Of a DNA stretch of 64,000 nt, positions 34,714 through 43,552 are shown piece after piece. The position numbers and the translations under genes were made by a program. The stretch comes from Myxococcota bacterium (GTDB lineage Bacteria > Myxococcota_A > Polyangia > Palsa-1104 > JAEUJZ01): NCBI GenBank assembly GCA_025057315.1, contig JANWXW010000154.1:62001-126000 (forward strand). The letters run 5' to 3'. The notes below the pieces were generated by a model that was not told the origin of the DNA, made no database searches, and saw nothing but the letters and a program-made list of their open reading frames with translations. Position 1 is the first letter of the stretch; each line of letters begins with the position of its first letter.

Positions 34714-36285
34714 ATGCTCGCCCTTGGCATCCGATACCTCAATGGCTTTGTCGCCGCCGCGGAACCCGATTCCCACGAGCGGCCCGAGTGGCCCCCCCAT
34801 CCGGCGCGCGTCTTTATGGCGCTTGCCGCGGCCCATTTCGAGACCGGTGCGGATCCCGCCGAGCGGGAGGCGCTCGAGTGGCTCGAGCGGCTGGAAAGCC
34901 CCCCTCGCATCTGCGCGGGTGAGGCGAGTCCGCGGGCGCTCGTCACCCACTATGTGCCGGTCAATGACAAGGCAGGACCTGCAAAGGCGATTCTTCAGTC
35001 GGCGCCAGCCCTCATGCGCGACCGCCAGGAACGCACCTTCGCACGCGCCTGGTTGGACGACGAGGTCATTTACCTGTCCTGGCCGGATGTGGAGGCGGGG
35101 GCAGCCAGGGAGGCTGTTCTGGATGCGCTCTGCGCGAAGGTGACGCGCATTGGGCATTCCGCCTCGTTGGTCCATATGTGGCTTGCCTCGCCGGAGGAAA
35201 TCAAGGACCCGACTTGGGTGCCTGACGCCGTTCGGGCTGAGATCCAGCTTCGCGTGGTAAGGCCGGGCACGCTCGAGTACTTGGAGCGGTGCTTCAATCG
35301 GCAGGAGGTCGAGCAGTGGGAATACCTCCAAGTGACGGCGGGCGACGAGGCGGATAGACCTGCGCCGACAAGGCAGAAGAAGTCAAAGAAGTCGAAGAAG
35401 GAGCATCCCATGGGTCCCCCGGGACGGCGACGTCCCGAACTGCGGATCTTCGAGGGTTATGCCCGTTTCTGTCCGGGAACTGTGACGGAGGTGGCACCGG
35501 GCTCGATGTTCAGCCCACACCTTGTCGTGCGCACGCTCGAGCGAGCAGAGGGCCCCTATCAGGACCTCGACCTGCTGTGTGCGCCGGAGTGCATCCGGCA
35601 GTGGCGGGCGGCGATTCTCGCCCAATCCGACGACCAGCCAGAGGCCGTCAAGCAGATGCTCTCCGCTCACGATCGCGAAGGCATTCCGCTGCCGGGTGGT
35701 CATTTGGCATTCGTCCCCCTTGCCTTCGTCGGTCATCCCTATGCAGACGGGCATGTGATGGGAATGGGGCTGGTCTTTCCAGCCGAGCTGCCGGCCGAAG
35801 ATCGCCGTCAGGTGCTGCGCGCCATCGCGCGCGTGGATCGGCTTGCCTTGGGCCGTCTTGGGACCTGGCGGATTGGCAGCGTCAACGCCCTTGAACCACC
35901 ATACAACCTCAGAGCGGAAGTCTGGACGGCGCACCCAAAAGGTGCAACGCACTGGTCCTCTGTGACACCCATTGCCCTTGACCGTCCTCCGCGGGAGAAA
36001 GACCGTGGTTCGCAGCAACGCGAGATGGCCGAGATGATTGCTGAGGCAGCAGTCCAGGTCGGGCTTCCCCGGCCGCGCGAGGTGATCGTGACCGCCGTTT
36101 CCGCTCATTGGGGCGTCCCACCGGCGCCCGTGTTTCCGAGGCTGCAGCGCAGGGATGGCAGCCAGCGCCATCACACGCATGCGATCCTAGGGTTTGCCGA
36201 ACGGGTACGCGGGCCCATCCTGCTTGGCGCAGGCCGCTACCGGGGGTACGGCGTCTGCCGGCCGCTCGATGACGAAGGGAGATAG
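34714..36285 (+). CDS. csb2: Csb2: Cas5-Cas6 fusion, type I-G signature protein
   Basis: The 523-residue protein is the type I-G signature. Its N-terminus LALGIRYLNGFVAA and EWPPHPARVFMALAA is the Cas5-type beginning (GSU0054 family). A lysine-rich linker (KSKKSKKEH, about residues 222-230) is followed by a Cas6-like RAMP domain with the glycine-rich GPILLGAGRYRGYGVCRPL near the C-terminus. Csb2 therefore combines crRNA 5'-handle binding (Cas5) and probably pre-crRNA processing (Cas6). The start ATG 34714 is 3 bases after the cas7 stop, preceded by AGAGGGTG. The cas3 gene begins 5 bases after its stop. Confidence 0.92.
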   Translation: MLALGIRYLNGFVAAAEPDSHERPEWPPHPARVFMALAAAHFETGADPAEREALEWLERLESPPRICAGEASPRALVTHYVPVNDKAGPAKAILQSAPALMRDRQERTFARAWLDDEVIYLSWPDVEAGAAREAVLDALCAKVTRIGHSASLVHMWLASPEEIKDPTWVPDAVRAEIQLRVVRPGTLEYLERCFNRQEVEQWEYLQVTAGDEADRPAPTRQKKSKKSKKEHPMGPPGRRRPELRIFEGYARFCPGTVTEVAPGSMFSPHLVVRTLERAEGPYQDLDLLCAPECIRQWRAAILAQSDDQPEAVKQMLSAHDREGIPLPGGHLAFVPLAFVGHPYADGHVMGMGLVFPAELPAEDRRQVLRAIARVDRLALGRLGTWRIGSVNALEPPYNLRAEVWTAHPKGATHWSSVTPIALDRPPREKDRGSQQREMAEMIAEAAVQVGLPRPREVIVTAVSAHWGVPPAPVFPRLQRRDGSQRHHTHAILGFAERVRGPILLGAGRYRGYGVCRPLDDEGR

Positions 36286-36290
36286 CAGCG

Positions 36291-39215
36291 ATGGGCATGC
36301 CCAGCTTTTCGGAGGTCTTCTCTGCCCTATGGGGTCACGAACCATTCCCCTGGCAGGCCATGCTTGCCGAGCGCGTCGCACAGGGACGCTGGCCGGCGGC
36401 GCTCGACCTTCCCACGGCCGCTGGCAAGACGGCTTGCATCGACATTGCGCTGTTTGCGCTGGCGATGCAGGCCGGGGAGCCAATGCATCAGAGGACCGCA
36501 CCGCGTCGCATCTGGTTCGTCGTGGATCGACGCATCGTGGTCGATGAGGCGTTCGATCGTGCACGCACCATCGCGGACAAGCTCGCGGCAGCCACCGACG
36601 GCCCCCTCCGGGTGGTCGCAGATTGCCTGCGAAAGCTAGCGGGTACGGACCGGCCGTTCGCTGTAGCGCGGCTGCGTGGCGGCGTCCTGCGCGACGACGG
36701 CTGGGCTCGTTTGCCTTCGCAACCGGCCGTCATCACCTCTACGGTCAATCAAATTGGGTCGCAGCTTCTCTTCCGGTGCTATGGTCGGAGCCATCTGACC
36801 GCACCGATCTTTGCCGGCCTCGTTGCCAACGACAGCCTGGTGCTGCTCGATGAGGCCCACTGCGCCAAGCCCTTCATGCAGACCGTGCGTGCCGTCGAGC
36901 GGTATCGAGCTGGGGACTGGGTCGAGGTGCCCCTGCCCTCTCCCTTTGCCCTGGTGGTGATGTCGGCGACCCCGCCGGCCGGCCTCGATCCCAGCGAGGT
37001 CTTTCCGGGCGCCGATCGCGACAAGGCATTGGATCATCCCGTGCTTCGTCGACGACTGAGCGCAAGCAAGCGGGCCCAGCTTGTTCCGGTGGCCACCAGA
37101 AAGGGAGGGGACAGGGAGGCCCTCGCGCTGGAGGCCGCCCAGCGGGCACGGGCATTCATGGAAGAGGGAAAGCAGCGAATGGCCGTGATGGTCAACCGCA
37201 TCGCAACGGCCAACCAGGTGGCCGAGATCCTTCGCAAGGAGACCGATGGACAGTGCGATGTCGTGCTGTTGACCGGCCGCCTGCGTCCCTGGGAGCGGGA
37301 CCAGATCGTCGAACGCTGGAAGCCCTATCTGAGGGCCCATGCGCCCGAGCGCTTGCAGAGGCCGGTGATCCTGGTGAGCACGCAATGCCTGGAGGTGGGC
37401 GCGGATTTTTCCTTCGACGCGCTCGTCACGGAAGCGGCGAGTCTCGACGCGCTCCGCCAGCGCTTTGGCCGGCTGGATCGGATGGGACAAGCCGGGACAT
37501 CGCCGGCGATCATCCTTATTCGGGATCGAGATGCGGATCCGGAAAGAGCAAATCCGGACCCTGTATATGGCACCGCCCTTGCTAGGACCTGGGAGCTGCT
37601 TACGAAGAAGGCAGACCAGGCTCAGACGATCGACTTTGGCATTGAGGCGTTGCGGGAGACGCTGGCCGACGTCGACGATGTGGCGTCGTATTTCGCGCCT
37701 GCTGAACAGGCGCCGATGCTCCTGCCGGCCCATCTCGACCTGCTTTGCCAGACCGCACCGCTGCCTCATCCAGAGCCAGATGTGCAGCCGTATCTGCATG
37801 GCATCGGACGGGGCGAACCCGAGGTGCAACTCGTTTGGCGAGCCGACCTCGGCGAGGATTCCGACTCCCAGGCGTGGATCAAGATCGTTTCCCTATGTCG
37901 GCCCATCACCGGGGAGATGCTGTCCGTGCCCCTGCGGCGCCTCAGGTCTTGGCTCGCAGGCACCGGCGGGCCAGAGGCGGCGGCGGACATCGAGGGTGCG
38001 GCGGATGGCTCTGACGAACCCGATCCGAAGAGCTTCCGCCCGTGTCTTGCCTGGCGTGGACGCCAATCGAAGATCATCACAGCCGCCAAGGACATCGAGC
38101 CTGGTGACGTCGTCGTCGTTCCGGCTTCCTATGGCCTCGCCGGCCTCGCGCAGTCGAGCGGCCTGGCCGGGCTCGGACCGGAACAGATGGATCTATGGGA
38201 GCGGGCGATGATGGCCGCTGGTCGTCCTGCCGCCGTCCGGTTGCACCGCCAGGTGCTCGCCAACTGGCTCGACTGGGAGCCGATGCGGCGCCTCGTCGAG
38301 GTCGCTGAGTCGTCCTCGCTCAAGCGCGCTGACCTTCCGGAGGCCATCGATGCCGTGCTCCGCCAGGCGCCTGCGAGCGAGGGAGAACCAGCGGCTCCCC
38401 CCTCCTGGTGGTGCGACCTGCTCGCCGCGGCGCGCACGGGGCGGATCGAGCCTCATCCCGGTGGGGGCGCGATCCTGTTCGCCCGGGCAGCCAAGGCTGG
38501 CTGGGAGGAACCCGATCTGTTTGCCGACGACGACGACCTGACATGTGCGACCGGCATAGAGCAGTCGCTCGACGAGCACTCCGAGCTCGTTCGCCAGACG
38601 GTAGAGAAGCTCGCCTCTCTCTGCCTACCAGAGGAACTGCGCGAGGTCGTGACGGCTGCTGCCTACTGGCACGATGCGGGCAAACTCGATGATCGATTCC
38701 AGGTTCTGCTCCACCACGGCGACGAAGTGGCAGCATGGGCGGCGGAAAAGCCGCTGGCCAAAGCGGCCTTGATTTCAGCTTCCCCAGCCCAGCGGAGGGC
38801 GCTACGCGATGCGGTCGGCTTGCCAGAAGGTTTCCGCCACGAGATGCTATCGATGCAGCTTGCGAGCGAACAGGCGACGCGATTCACCGATGAGGCCTTG
38901 AGGGACCTGTTCCTTCACCTCATCGGGAGCCATCACGGCCACGCCCGGCCGCTTGCGCCCATCTGCGAAGATCCTGAACCACCTCCCGTGCATGGCAGGC
39001 TCGGAAACTATGTTCTGTCGCTCTCTCGCGATGAGAGACAGAAATGGGTCGCCCATCGCCTCGATTCGGGGTTGGCCTCCCGATTCTGGCGCCTGACACG
39101 CCGCTACGGGTGGTGGGGGCTTGCCTATCTCGAAGCCATCCTCCGCCTTGGCGACTGGTACGCAAGCGGCCTTCGTGCACAAACAGACTCCGGTCAAAAG
39201 GGGAGGCCATCGTGA
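36291..39215 (+). CDS. cas3: Cas3 helicase-nuclease with C-terminal HD domain (type I-G arrangement)
   Basis: The 974-residue protein has the helicase first and the HD nuclease last, the order used in type I-G. Walker A is PTAAGKTA (residues 41-48, Lys46); the DEAH box is LLDEAHC (Asp187-His190); motif III is SATPP; the C-terminal helicase lobe has STQCLEVGADF and RFGRLDRMGQAG. The HD site is YWHDAGKLDDRFQ (His794-Asp795), with SHHGHARP near 880. After Cascade forms an R-loop, Cas3 nicks and degrades the displaced strand, reeling it with ATP. RBS AGGGAG precedes ATG 36291. All catalytic motifs are intact, so the enzyme may be functional. Confidence 0.94.
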   Translation: MGMPSFSEVFSALWGHEPFPWQAMLAERVAQGRWPAALDLPTAAGKTACIDIALFALAMQAGEPMHQRTAPRRIWFVVDRRIVVDEAFDRARTIADKLAAATDGPLRVVADCLRKLAGTDRPFAVARLRGGVLRDDGWARLPSQPAVITSTVNQIGSQLLFRCYGRSHLTAPIFAGLVANDSLVLLDEAHCAKPFMQTVRAVERYRAGDWVEVPLPSPFALVVMSATPPAGLDPSEVFPGADRDKALDHPVLRRRLSASKRAQLVPVATRKGGDREALALEAAQRARAFMEEGKQRMAVMVNRIATANQVAEILRKETDGQCDVVLLTGRLRPWERDQIVERWKPYLRAHAPERLQRPVILVSTQCLEVGADFSFDALVTEAASLDALRQRFGRLDRMGQAGTSPAIILIRDRDADPERANPDPVYGTALARTWELLTKKADQAQTIDFGIEALRETLADVDDVASYFAPAEQAPMLLPAHLDLLCQTAPLPHPEPDVQPYLHGIGRGEPEVQLVWRADLGEDSDSQAWIKIVSLCRPITGEMLSVPLRRLRSWLAGTGGPEAAADIEGAADGSDEPDPKSFRPCLAWRGRQSKIITAAKDIEPGDVVVVPASYGLAGLAQSSGLAGLGPEQMDLWERAMMAAGRPAAVRLHRQVLANWLDWEPMRRLVEVAESSSLKRADLPEAIDAVLRQAPASEGEPAAPPSWWCDLLAAARTGRIEPHPGGGAILFARAAKAGWEEPDLFADDDDLTCATGIEQSLDEHSELVRQTVEKLASLCLPEELREVVTAAAYWHDAGKLDDRFQVLLHHGDEVAAWAAEKPLAKAALISASPAQRRALRDAVGLPEGFRHEMLSMQLASEQATRFTDEALRDLFLHLIGSHHGHARPLAPICEDPEPPPVHGRLGNYVLSLSRDERQKWVAHRLDSGLASRFWRLTRRYGWWGLAYLEAILRLGDWYASGLRAQTDSGQKGRPS

Positions 39216-40381
39216 TGACGAGCCATGCGAATTCCCCCTCCATGCCGCTAGATGGAATCGATGGGACCAATCCGCTGGGGTTTCTCGCCGCGCTGGGGAC
39301 GCTCGTTGTCGCGCGCCAAGCAGGCGAGTCTACCGCATGCCTGCGCTGGCAGCAAGGACGCACATGGATACCGGTCTTGGACGGATTGACGACAGAGGAC
39401 AAGGATGAGCTGTGTCAGCGCCTCGCCATCGCACTGAAAGGCAAGGACGTCTCGCCCGATGCCGAAACGAAGCGCAAGGCCGCCCAAGATGCCTATGAGC
39501 AGGCAAGAACCGCAGTGAAGAAGGAAAAGGAAAAGATCAAAAAGGAGAAGCTCAGAAAGAAGGAAGACCGCGACAAGGCCTACCAGGAGCGCGTTCTGCC
39601 GCTGGACAACGACGCCACCATCCGACGGAACGAGTGGCTCGCAGCGCTCAAAGAGGCAGTTCCGCGCCTGGAACTTGCGCTGGGGGCACGCATCGACTGC
39701 ACGGCCCGTGAGTATCGAGAGCATGTCGAGGAATTCATCCAGAGCCACGACCGCGCCTCGCGCGAGGCGGTTCAATATCTTGCGGCCTTCGGCAGCGACG
39801 CCTGCACAGAGGATGGCAAGGGTGCCCCTGAGGAGCGGGCGATTGAAGCGACTCCGTTCTGTTTCATCCGGGGCTCGGGCAACCAGAACTTCCTCGACAC
39901 AGTTCGCCAGCTCCAGGGCAAGGTAACCAGCGACGGCGTGCGGCAGACGCTGTTTGAGCCCTGGAACTACCGCGACAAGGGGCTCTCGATGCGCTGGGAT
40001 CCAATAGAAGACAAACGATATGCCTTGATGGACACAAAGCCAGCCGATGACGGGACAAGGACAGTCTGGATGGCCAACCTGCTTGCCTACCGGGCCCTTG
40101 CCCTGTTTCCGTGCGCTCCTACGCACCAGGGCCTGGGAACAACGGCCTGGGCGAAGGTCGACGGGGAGGAGGAATTCAGGTGGCCGCTCTGGGAGTTCGC
40201 CGCTGCGCCCGAGTTGGTGGGCACGATGCTCCAACTCCGGGAGCTGGGACAGGACCAATTGGACCGTGCTGCGCTTTCCCGTCGCGGGATTGCGGCGGTG
40301 TTCCGCGCGCGCCGCATTCGGTTTCCTCCCCGGGGAGCAAGCTACAAGCTGAACTTCAGTCCCGCCCGCCAACTTCTTTGA
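39215..40381 (+). CDS. Large-subunit-like Cas8 (Csx17/Cas8g-like), type I-G
   Basis: The 388-residue protein starts where cas3 ends (overlap TGATG) with GGGGAGG upstream at 39200-39206. The N-terminal MPLDGIDGTNPLGFLAALGTL matches the beginning typical of I-G large subunits, which recognise PAM and recruit Cas3. Residues 85-128 form a strongly charged Lys/Glu coiled coil (KKEKEKIKKEKLRKKED). It is shorter than many Csx17 proteins, so assignment rests mainly on N-terminus, position and operon order. The gene end runs into the degenerate repeat at 40373. Whether the short length is native or a truncation is unclear. Confidence 0.8.
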   Translation: MTSHANSPSMPLDGIDGTNPLGFLAALGTLVVARQAGESTACLRWQQGRTWIPVLDGLTTEDKDELCQRLAIALKGKDVSPDAETKRKAAQDAYEQARTAVKKEKEKIKKEKLRKKEDRDKAYQERVLPLDNDATIRRNEWLAALKEAVPRLELALGARIDCTAREYREHVEEFIQSHDRASREAVQYLAAFGSDACTEDGKGAPEERAIEATPFCFIRGSGNQNFLDTVRQLQGKVTSDGVRQTLFEPWNYRDKGLSMRWDPIEDKRYALMDTKPADDGTRTVWMANLLAYRALALFPCAPTHQGLGTTAWAKVDGEEEFRWPLWEFAAAPELVGTMLQLRELGQDQLDRAALSRRGIAAVFRARRIRFPPRGASYKLNFSPARQLL

Positions 40382-40493
40382 GTGGGTGGGGGCAACGGCG
40401 CGTGCAGGCGGACAAGAACGTCGACTCCAAGGTGAGCAAGCCGCCCGCTTCGTTGAGTGGGCGGTGGCAATGCGCCCCTGCTTGGATTGCAAC
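40373..40493 (+). CRISPR. Degenerate two-unit CRISPR-like remnant downstream of cas genes
   Basis: Two imperfect copies beginning CTTC(T/G)TTGAGTGGG(T/C)GG(G/T)GGCAA start at 40373 and 40448, 75 bases apart, a spacing compatible with one repeat plus one spacer. The second copy continues to GCTTGGATTGCAAC (40480-40493), an ending like those of type I repeats, and contains a GGGCG/CGCCC inverted repeat (40459-40477). The first copy is diverged after 28 bases. No further units follow before the cobW gene. Repeat limits are uncertain. Confidence 0.45.
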
Positions 40494-40521
40494 CCCGGCC
40501 CTCGGCGCCCCAAGGGTCGGT

Positions 40522-41493
40522 CTAGGCCCGCCCCGCAGCCGCAGCGATCGCTGCCTCCAGACGGGCCCGATCCAGGGCTGCTCCGATGAAGATGAGCCGT
40601 CGGGGAGACCGCTCCAGAGCCGCTCCGGCGATCGGGTCCAGTTCGATGCGGTCTCCGACGGCCTGGACCAGGAGCGGTGCGGCCGGCTGGCCCGGTTCCA
40701 CCACCTCCACGACCCCTTTGATGCGAAAGACCGTGTCTGCCAGCCCCTCGAGGGCCTCCTCCAGGGCCTCGCGGTCCAGCGGTCCAGGCACAGGGAGCGT
40801 CAGCGCCATGAAGCCGTGCGTGTCGCCCTGGCTGGAGGCGGCTGGAGCGGGCTGAGGGGGCATGGGGTGGTCCAGGGACACGTGGCCGACGAGCAGCTTT
40901 GGGTCGATGGCCGACCGCTCGGTCCACAGCCACGTCGCCCGTGGCGCCAGCGGGCGCAGCTCATCGAGCAGCGCCGCGCGCGCGGCGGGGTTGGGCTGCA
41001 GGTCTGCCTTGTTGAGCAGCACGATGTCAGCCGTGCGCACCTGGTCCTCGAACAGCTCCCTGTGCTCGCGGCGGGCGCGGCCGGCATTCCAGCCATCCAC
41101 CAGCGTCACCACGGCATCGGTCTGCACGGGCTCGTCGAACCCGACCGCGTTGACCGCATAGCTGACCTCGGAGGCACGTGCCGCACCGCTGGTCTCGATG
41201 AACACGTGCGTCGGCGGCGGACCGGCCGAACCTCGTGCCAGCTCGCGCAGCGCATCGACCAGGTCGCCACGCAGGGTGCAGCAGATGCAGCCCGAGGCCA
41301 GTTGCTGGAGGTGCAGCGTCCGGGTCTGCATCTCCGCCTGGATGAGCTCTTCGTCCAGTCCGAGGGCCCCCAGCTCGTTGACGATGACCGCTGCCCCTGG
41401 CCCCACCTCCGGGTCACGGACGATGCGGCGCAGCAGGGTGGTCTTGCCGCTGCCTAGAAAGCCCGCCACCACGGTCACGCCGATGCGTTCCAT
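40522..41493 (-). CDS. CobW/ZNG1-family GTPase metallochaperone
   Basis: The 323-residue protein is a G3E GTPase. It has the P-loop GFLGSGKTT (about residues 11-19), the metal-binding CxCC motif in ASGCICCTL, the ETSGAA segment, LVDGWN and the specificity motif NKADL. COG0523 proteins deliver zinc or, for some members, cobalt to metalloproteins. The C-terminal CobW_C domain (about residues 225-320; MALTLPVPGPLDREALEEAL) is present. Convergent with the cas operon and 29 bases from the repeat remnant. Metal specificity cannot be read. Confidence 0.92.
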   Translation of the reverse strand: MERIGVTVVAGFLGSGKTTLLRRIVRDPEVGPGAAVIVNELGALGLDEELIQAEMQTRTLHLQQLASGCICCTLRGDLVDALRELARGSAGPPPTHVFIETSGAARASEVSYAVNAVGFDEPVQTDAVVTLVDGWNAGRARREHRELFEDQVRTADIVLLNKADLQPNPAARAALLDELRPLAPRATWLWTERSAIDPKLLVGHVSLDHPMPPQPAPAASSQGDTHGFMALTLPVPGPLDREALEEALEGLADTVFRIKGVVEVVEPGQPAAPLLVQAVGDRIELDPIAGAALERSPRRLIFIGAALDRARLEAAIAAAAGRA

Positions 41494-41501
41494 GGGCAGT
41501 A

Positions 41502-42542
41502 CTATACGTGCTCACTCACGGTCGGAAAAGCCACCGGTGCGGACACGTTGGCCATGGGAGGCCGCGAGCGCTCACGTTCGTTGGCCATCACCTGGTTGAT
41601 GATCTCGCGCACCACGCGCAGCGCCCGCACCCCATCGGCCGCGCTGACGGTGGGTGGACGTCCCTCACGGAGGTTTTGCACAAAGTCGAGCATCTGCAAA
41701 TACAGCGGCTCGGTGGCCGGCACCTGCACCTGCTCGATGATGCTCCGCTGCTGGTACTTCACGTTGTCACCTGATACCTGATACTGGGAGGAGATGTTGC
41801 GGTGGATGCGGATCTCCTTGTGCATCAGGTCTGCCTCGATGAAGGCATCGGTGGCCGTGATTTCGATGGCGCGCACCTTGTGCTCGGTGACGCGCGATGC
41901 GACGAAGCTGCTCATCGGACCGCCGACGAACGCCAGGTGGGCCATGGCGTGGTCGATCTCGCGCGAGCGGACGATGCGGCCCACGGCATGCAGGCCCGTG
42001 ATGGGCAGCCCATGGCAGAAATCAAAGGCCAGATCGACGTCGTGGATCATGAGGTCCAGGACCACATCGACCGCCAGGTTGCTGGACACGAAGCTGGACA
42101 GCCGCCGGAAGGACAGCGCCACCGGCGTGTGCTCGCGGAGGATCTTCTTCAGCTCAATGCACACAGGGTTGAAGCGCTCGATGTGACCGACCTGGAGCAG
42201 CATGCCCAGGCGCCGGGCGAGGTCCTCCAGCTCTTCACCTTGCTCTACATATTGAGTAATGGCCTTCTCAACAAAGACATGGACACCGGCGAGCAAGCAG
42301 CGGCGCACCTGCTCGTAGTGCAACGGCGTGGGTGTGGCCACAACCATTGCGTCCACGCGGCCGAGCAGCTCCTCGAATGACTCCACAAAGGGAACGTGGT
42401 AGCGATCGCTTACGATTCGGCCCCGAACCCGGTCCAGGTCGCTGACCCCCACCAGGTGCACGCCAGGCAGGCCGCGCAACACGCGTGTGTGCCGCTCTCC
42501 CATCATGCCGGCACCCAGAACACCAATTTGAACATGCCGCAT
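41502..42542 (-). CDS. Gfo/Idh/MocA family oxidoreductase
   Basis: The 346-residue NAD(P)-dependent enzyme has an N-terminal Rossmann motif IGVLGAGMMGERH and the characteristic YEQVRRCLLAGVHVFVEKAITQ (EK-containing) region, with the C-terminal domain following. Such enzymes oxidise sugars, inositols or related alcohols, often in cell-envelope sugar pathways (UDP-sugar 3-dehydrogenases are similar in size). GGAGGA is 8 bases upstream of ATG 42542. A palindrome lies upstream at 42563. It is on the same strand as the CobW gene, 9 bases away, so they may be cotranscribed. Confidence 0.9.
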   Translation of the reverse strand: MRHVQIGVLGAGMMGERHTRVLRGLPGVHLVGVSDLDRVRGRIVSDRYHVPFVESFEELLGRVDAMVVATPTPLHYEQVRRCLLAGVHVFVEKAITQYVEQGEELEDLARRLGMLLQVGHIERFNPVCIELKKILREHTPVALSFRRLSSFVSSNLAVDVVLDLMIHDVDLAFDFCHGLPITGLHAVGRIVRSREIDHAMAHLAFVGGPMSSFVASRVTEHKVRAIEITATDAFIEADLMHKEIRIHRNISSQYQVSGDNVKYQQRSIIEQVQVPATEPLYLQMLDFVQNLREGRPPTVSAADGVRALRVVREIINQVMANERERSRPPMANVSAPVAFPTVSEHV

Positions 42543-42562
42543 CTTCCGGTTCCTCCATGGTA

Positions 42563-42584
42563 GACAAGGGCGGTCGCCCTTGTC
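42563..42584 (-). promoter_or_regulatory. 22-base palindrome before the Gfo/Idh/MocA gene
   Basis: GACAAGGGC-GGTC-GCCCTTGTC, a 9-bp stem with a four-base loop, ends 20 bases before ATG 42542. It may be an operator or a 5'-leader hairpin; alternatively it could terminate the upstream lipoprotein transcript (180 bases away). No T-run follows. Confidence 0.4.
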
Positions 42585-42762
42585 ACTGAGTCCAGCGGAG
42601 TTCATCGGAACAGAGGCACGGGGAGCTGAAGCAGGGGGATGTGTGGAAACAGGAGCTAGTGAACGACAGGGTGGGCTGGGCTTGCCAGAGGCAGCAGACG
42701 GGAGCGTTCAGGCCAAAACCGGAACACGAGCCGACCAACGGGGGTGCGCTCGCCGGGGCGGG

Positions 42763-43359
42763 CTAGGGCGTACGCCGCTGCAAGAGGGCGTAGACTGCCA
42801 GATACTGGTTCCGGCCGACGCGGTGGTAGAGGAGCCGCAACCAGGGGTCGGGGTTCCCCATCTCGCGCGCCGCCTTGATGCGCAGCTCTTCTTCCTCTCG
42901 GCTGTCCCAGCCGATGGGGTGGGTCTGCATGCCGTCCACCTCGGTGCCCTCAATGAGGATGCGCAGGGCACGGGGATCTTGCGCGCGCAGTTCCTCCAGC
43001 CGGGCGATCTTCTCGGCATCCGTTTTGAGCTCGCCGATGACCTTGTCGGGCGTAAGATCCATGAGCTCGTTGTAGCTGTCTGGCAGGCGGAAGGTGACCA
43101 GGCCCTGCACACCGGCCGCCGCTGTGGCACGCAGCTCCTCGATGGTCTCGACAGGTACCAGGGGTGCCCCCGCGGGCATGGCCGCTGCCGTGATGGTGAT
43201 GGTCACCTTGCGGTAGTAGACCGGTTGCTGCTTGCCGATGAGCACGATGTCCAGGCATGCCGCCTGACGCAGAATACAGGGGTCTTTGGACTCACAGCCG
43301 GCGAGCGCCAACGCGCTCCCGAGCAGCAACGCAGCAGCCGCGGGCAGCTTCCACGCCAT
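42763..43359 (-). CDS. Small lipoprotein, unknown function
   Basis: The 198-residue lipoprotein has an excellent signal (MAWKLPAAAALLLGSALALAGC, lipobox LAGC at about residues 17-20). The mature part has two cysteines (DPCILRQAAC) near the N-terminus, then mixed alpha/beta sequence with a charged C-terminal half. No motif is recognised. ATG 43359 has a weak AAGG upstream; ATG 43380 is also in frame. The upstream region is the 56-bp tandem repeat, and the Ser/Thr kinase gene lies divergently across it. Confidence 0.75.
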   Translation of the reverse strand: MAWKLPAAAALLLGSALALAGCESKDPCILRQAACLDIVLIGKQQPVYYRKVTITITAAAMPAGAPLVPVETIEELRATAAAGVQGLVTFRLPDSYNELMDLTPDKVIGELKTDAEKIARLEELRAQDPRALRILIEGTEVDGMQTHPIGWDSREEEELRIKAAREMGNPDPWLRLLYHRVGRNQYLAVYALLQRRTP

Positions 43360-43405
43360 GGAGCCTTGTTTGATTGACATTTGCGCGAAACCTAGCACGA
43401 AGGTG

Positions 43406-43517
43406 CTGGCCTGCCAACGGGGCTCTGCCGAGGGATGCAAGGCCAACCTCGTGTTTTAAATCTGGCCTGCCAACGGGGCTCTGCCGAGGGATGCAAGGCC
43501 GACCCCGTGTTTTAAAT
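43406..43517. repeat. 56-bp tandem duplication between divergent genes
   Basis: Two contiguous 56-base units, 43406-43461 and 43462-43517, differ at two positions only (CCAACCTC versus CCGACCCC). Each unit ends in TTTTAAAT. They fill the intergenic region between the lipoprotein gene at 43359 and the kinase gene at 43553, immediately next to an AT-rich segment (43516-43545) likely to hold a promoter. They may be duplicated regulatory DNA. Confidence 0.9.
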
Positions 43518-43552
43518 TACGTATATATGTCATATATTTGGTAAAGCCGATC

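Noticed and set aside
43406..43517. Reading the 56-bp duplication as a CRISPR array
   Set aside because: There are only two contiguous units with no spacer between them, and they lie 3 kb from the cas operon.
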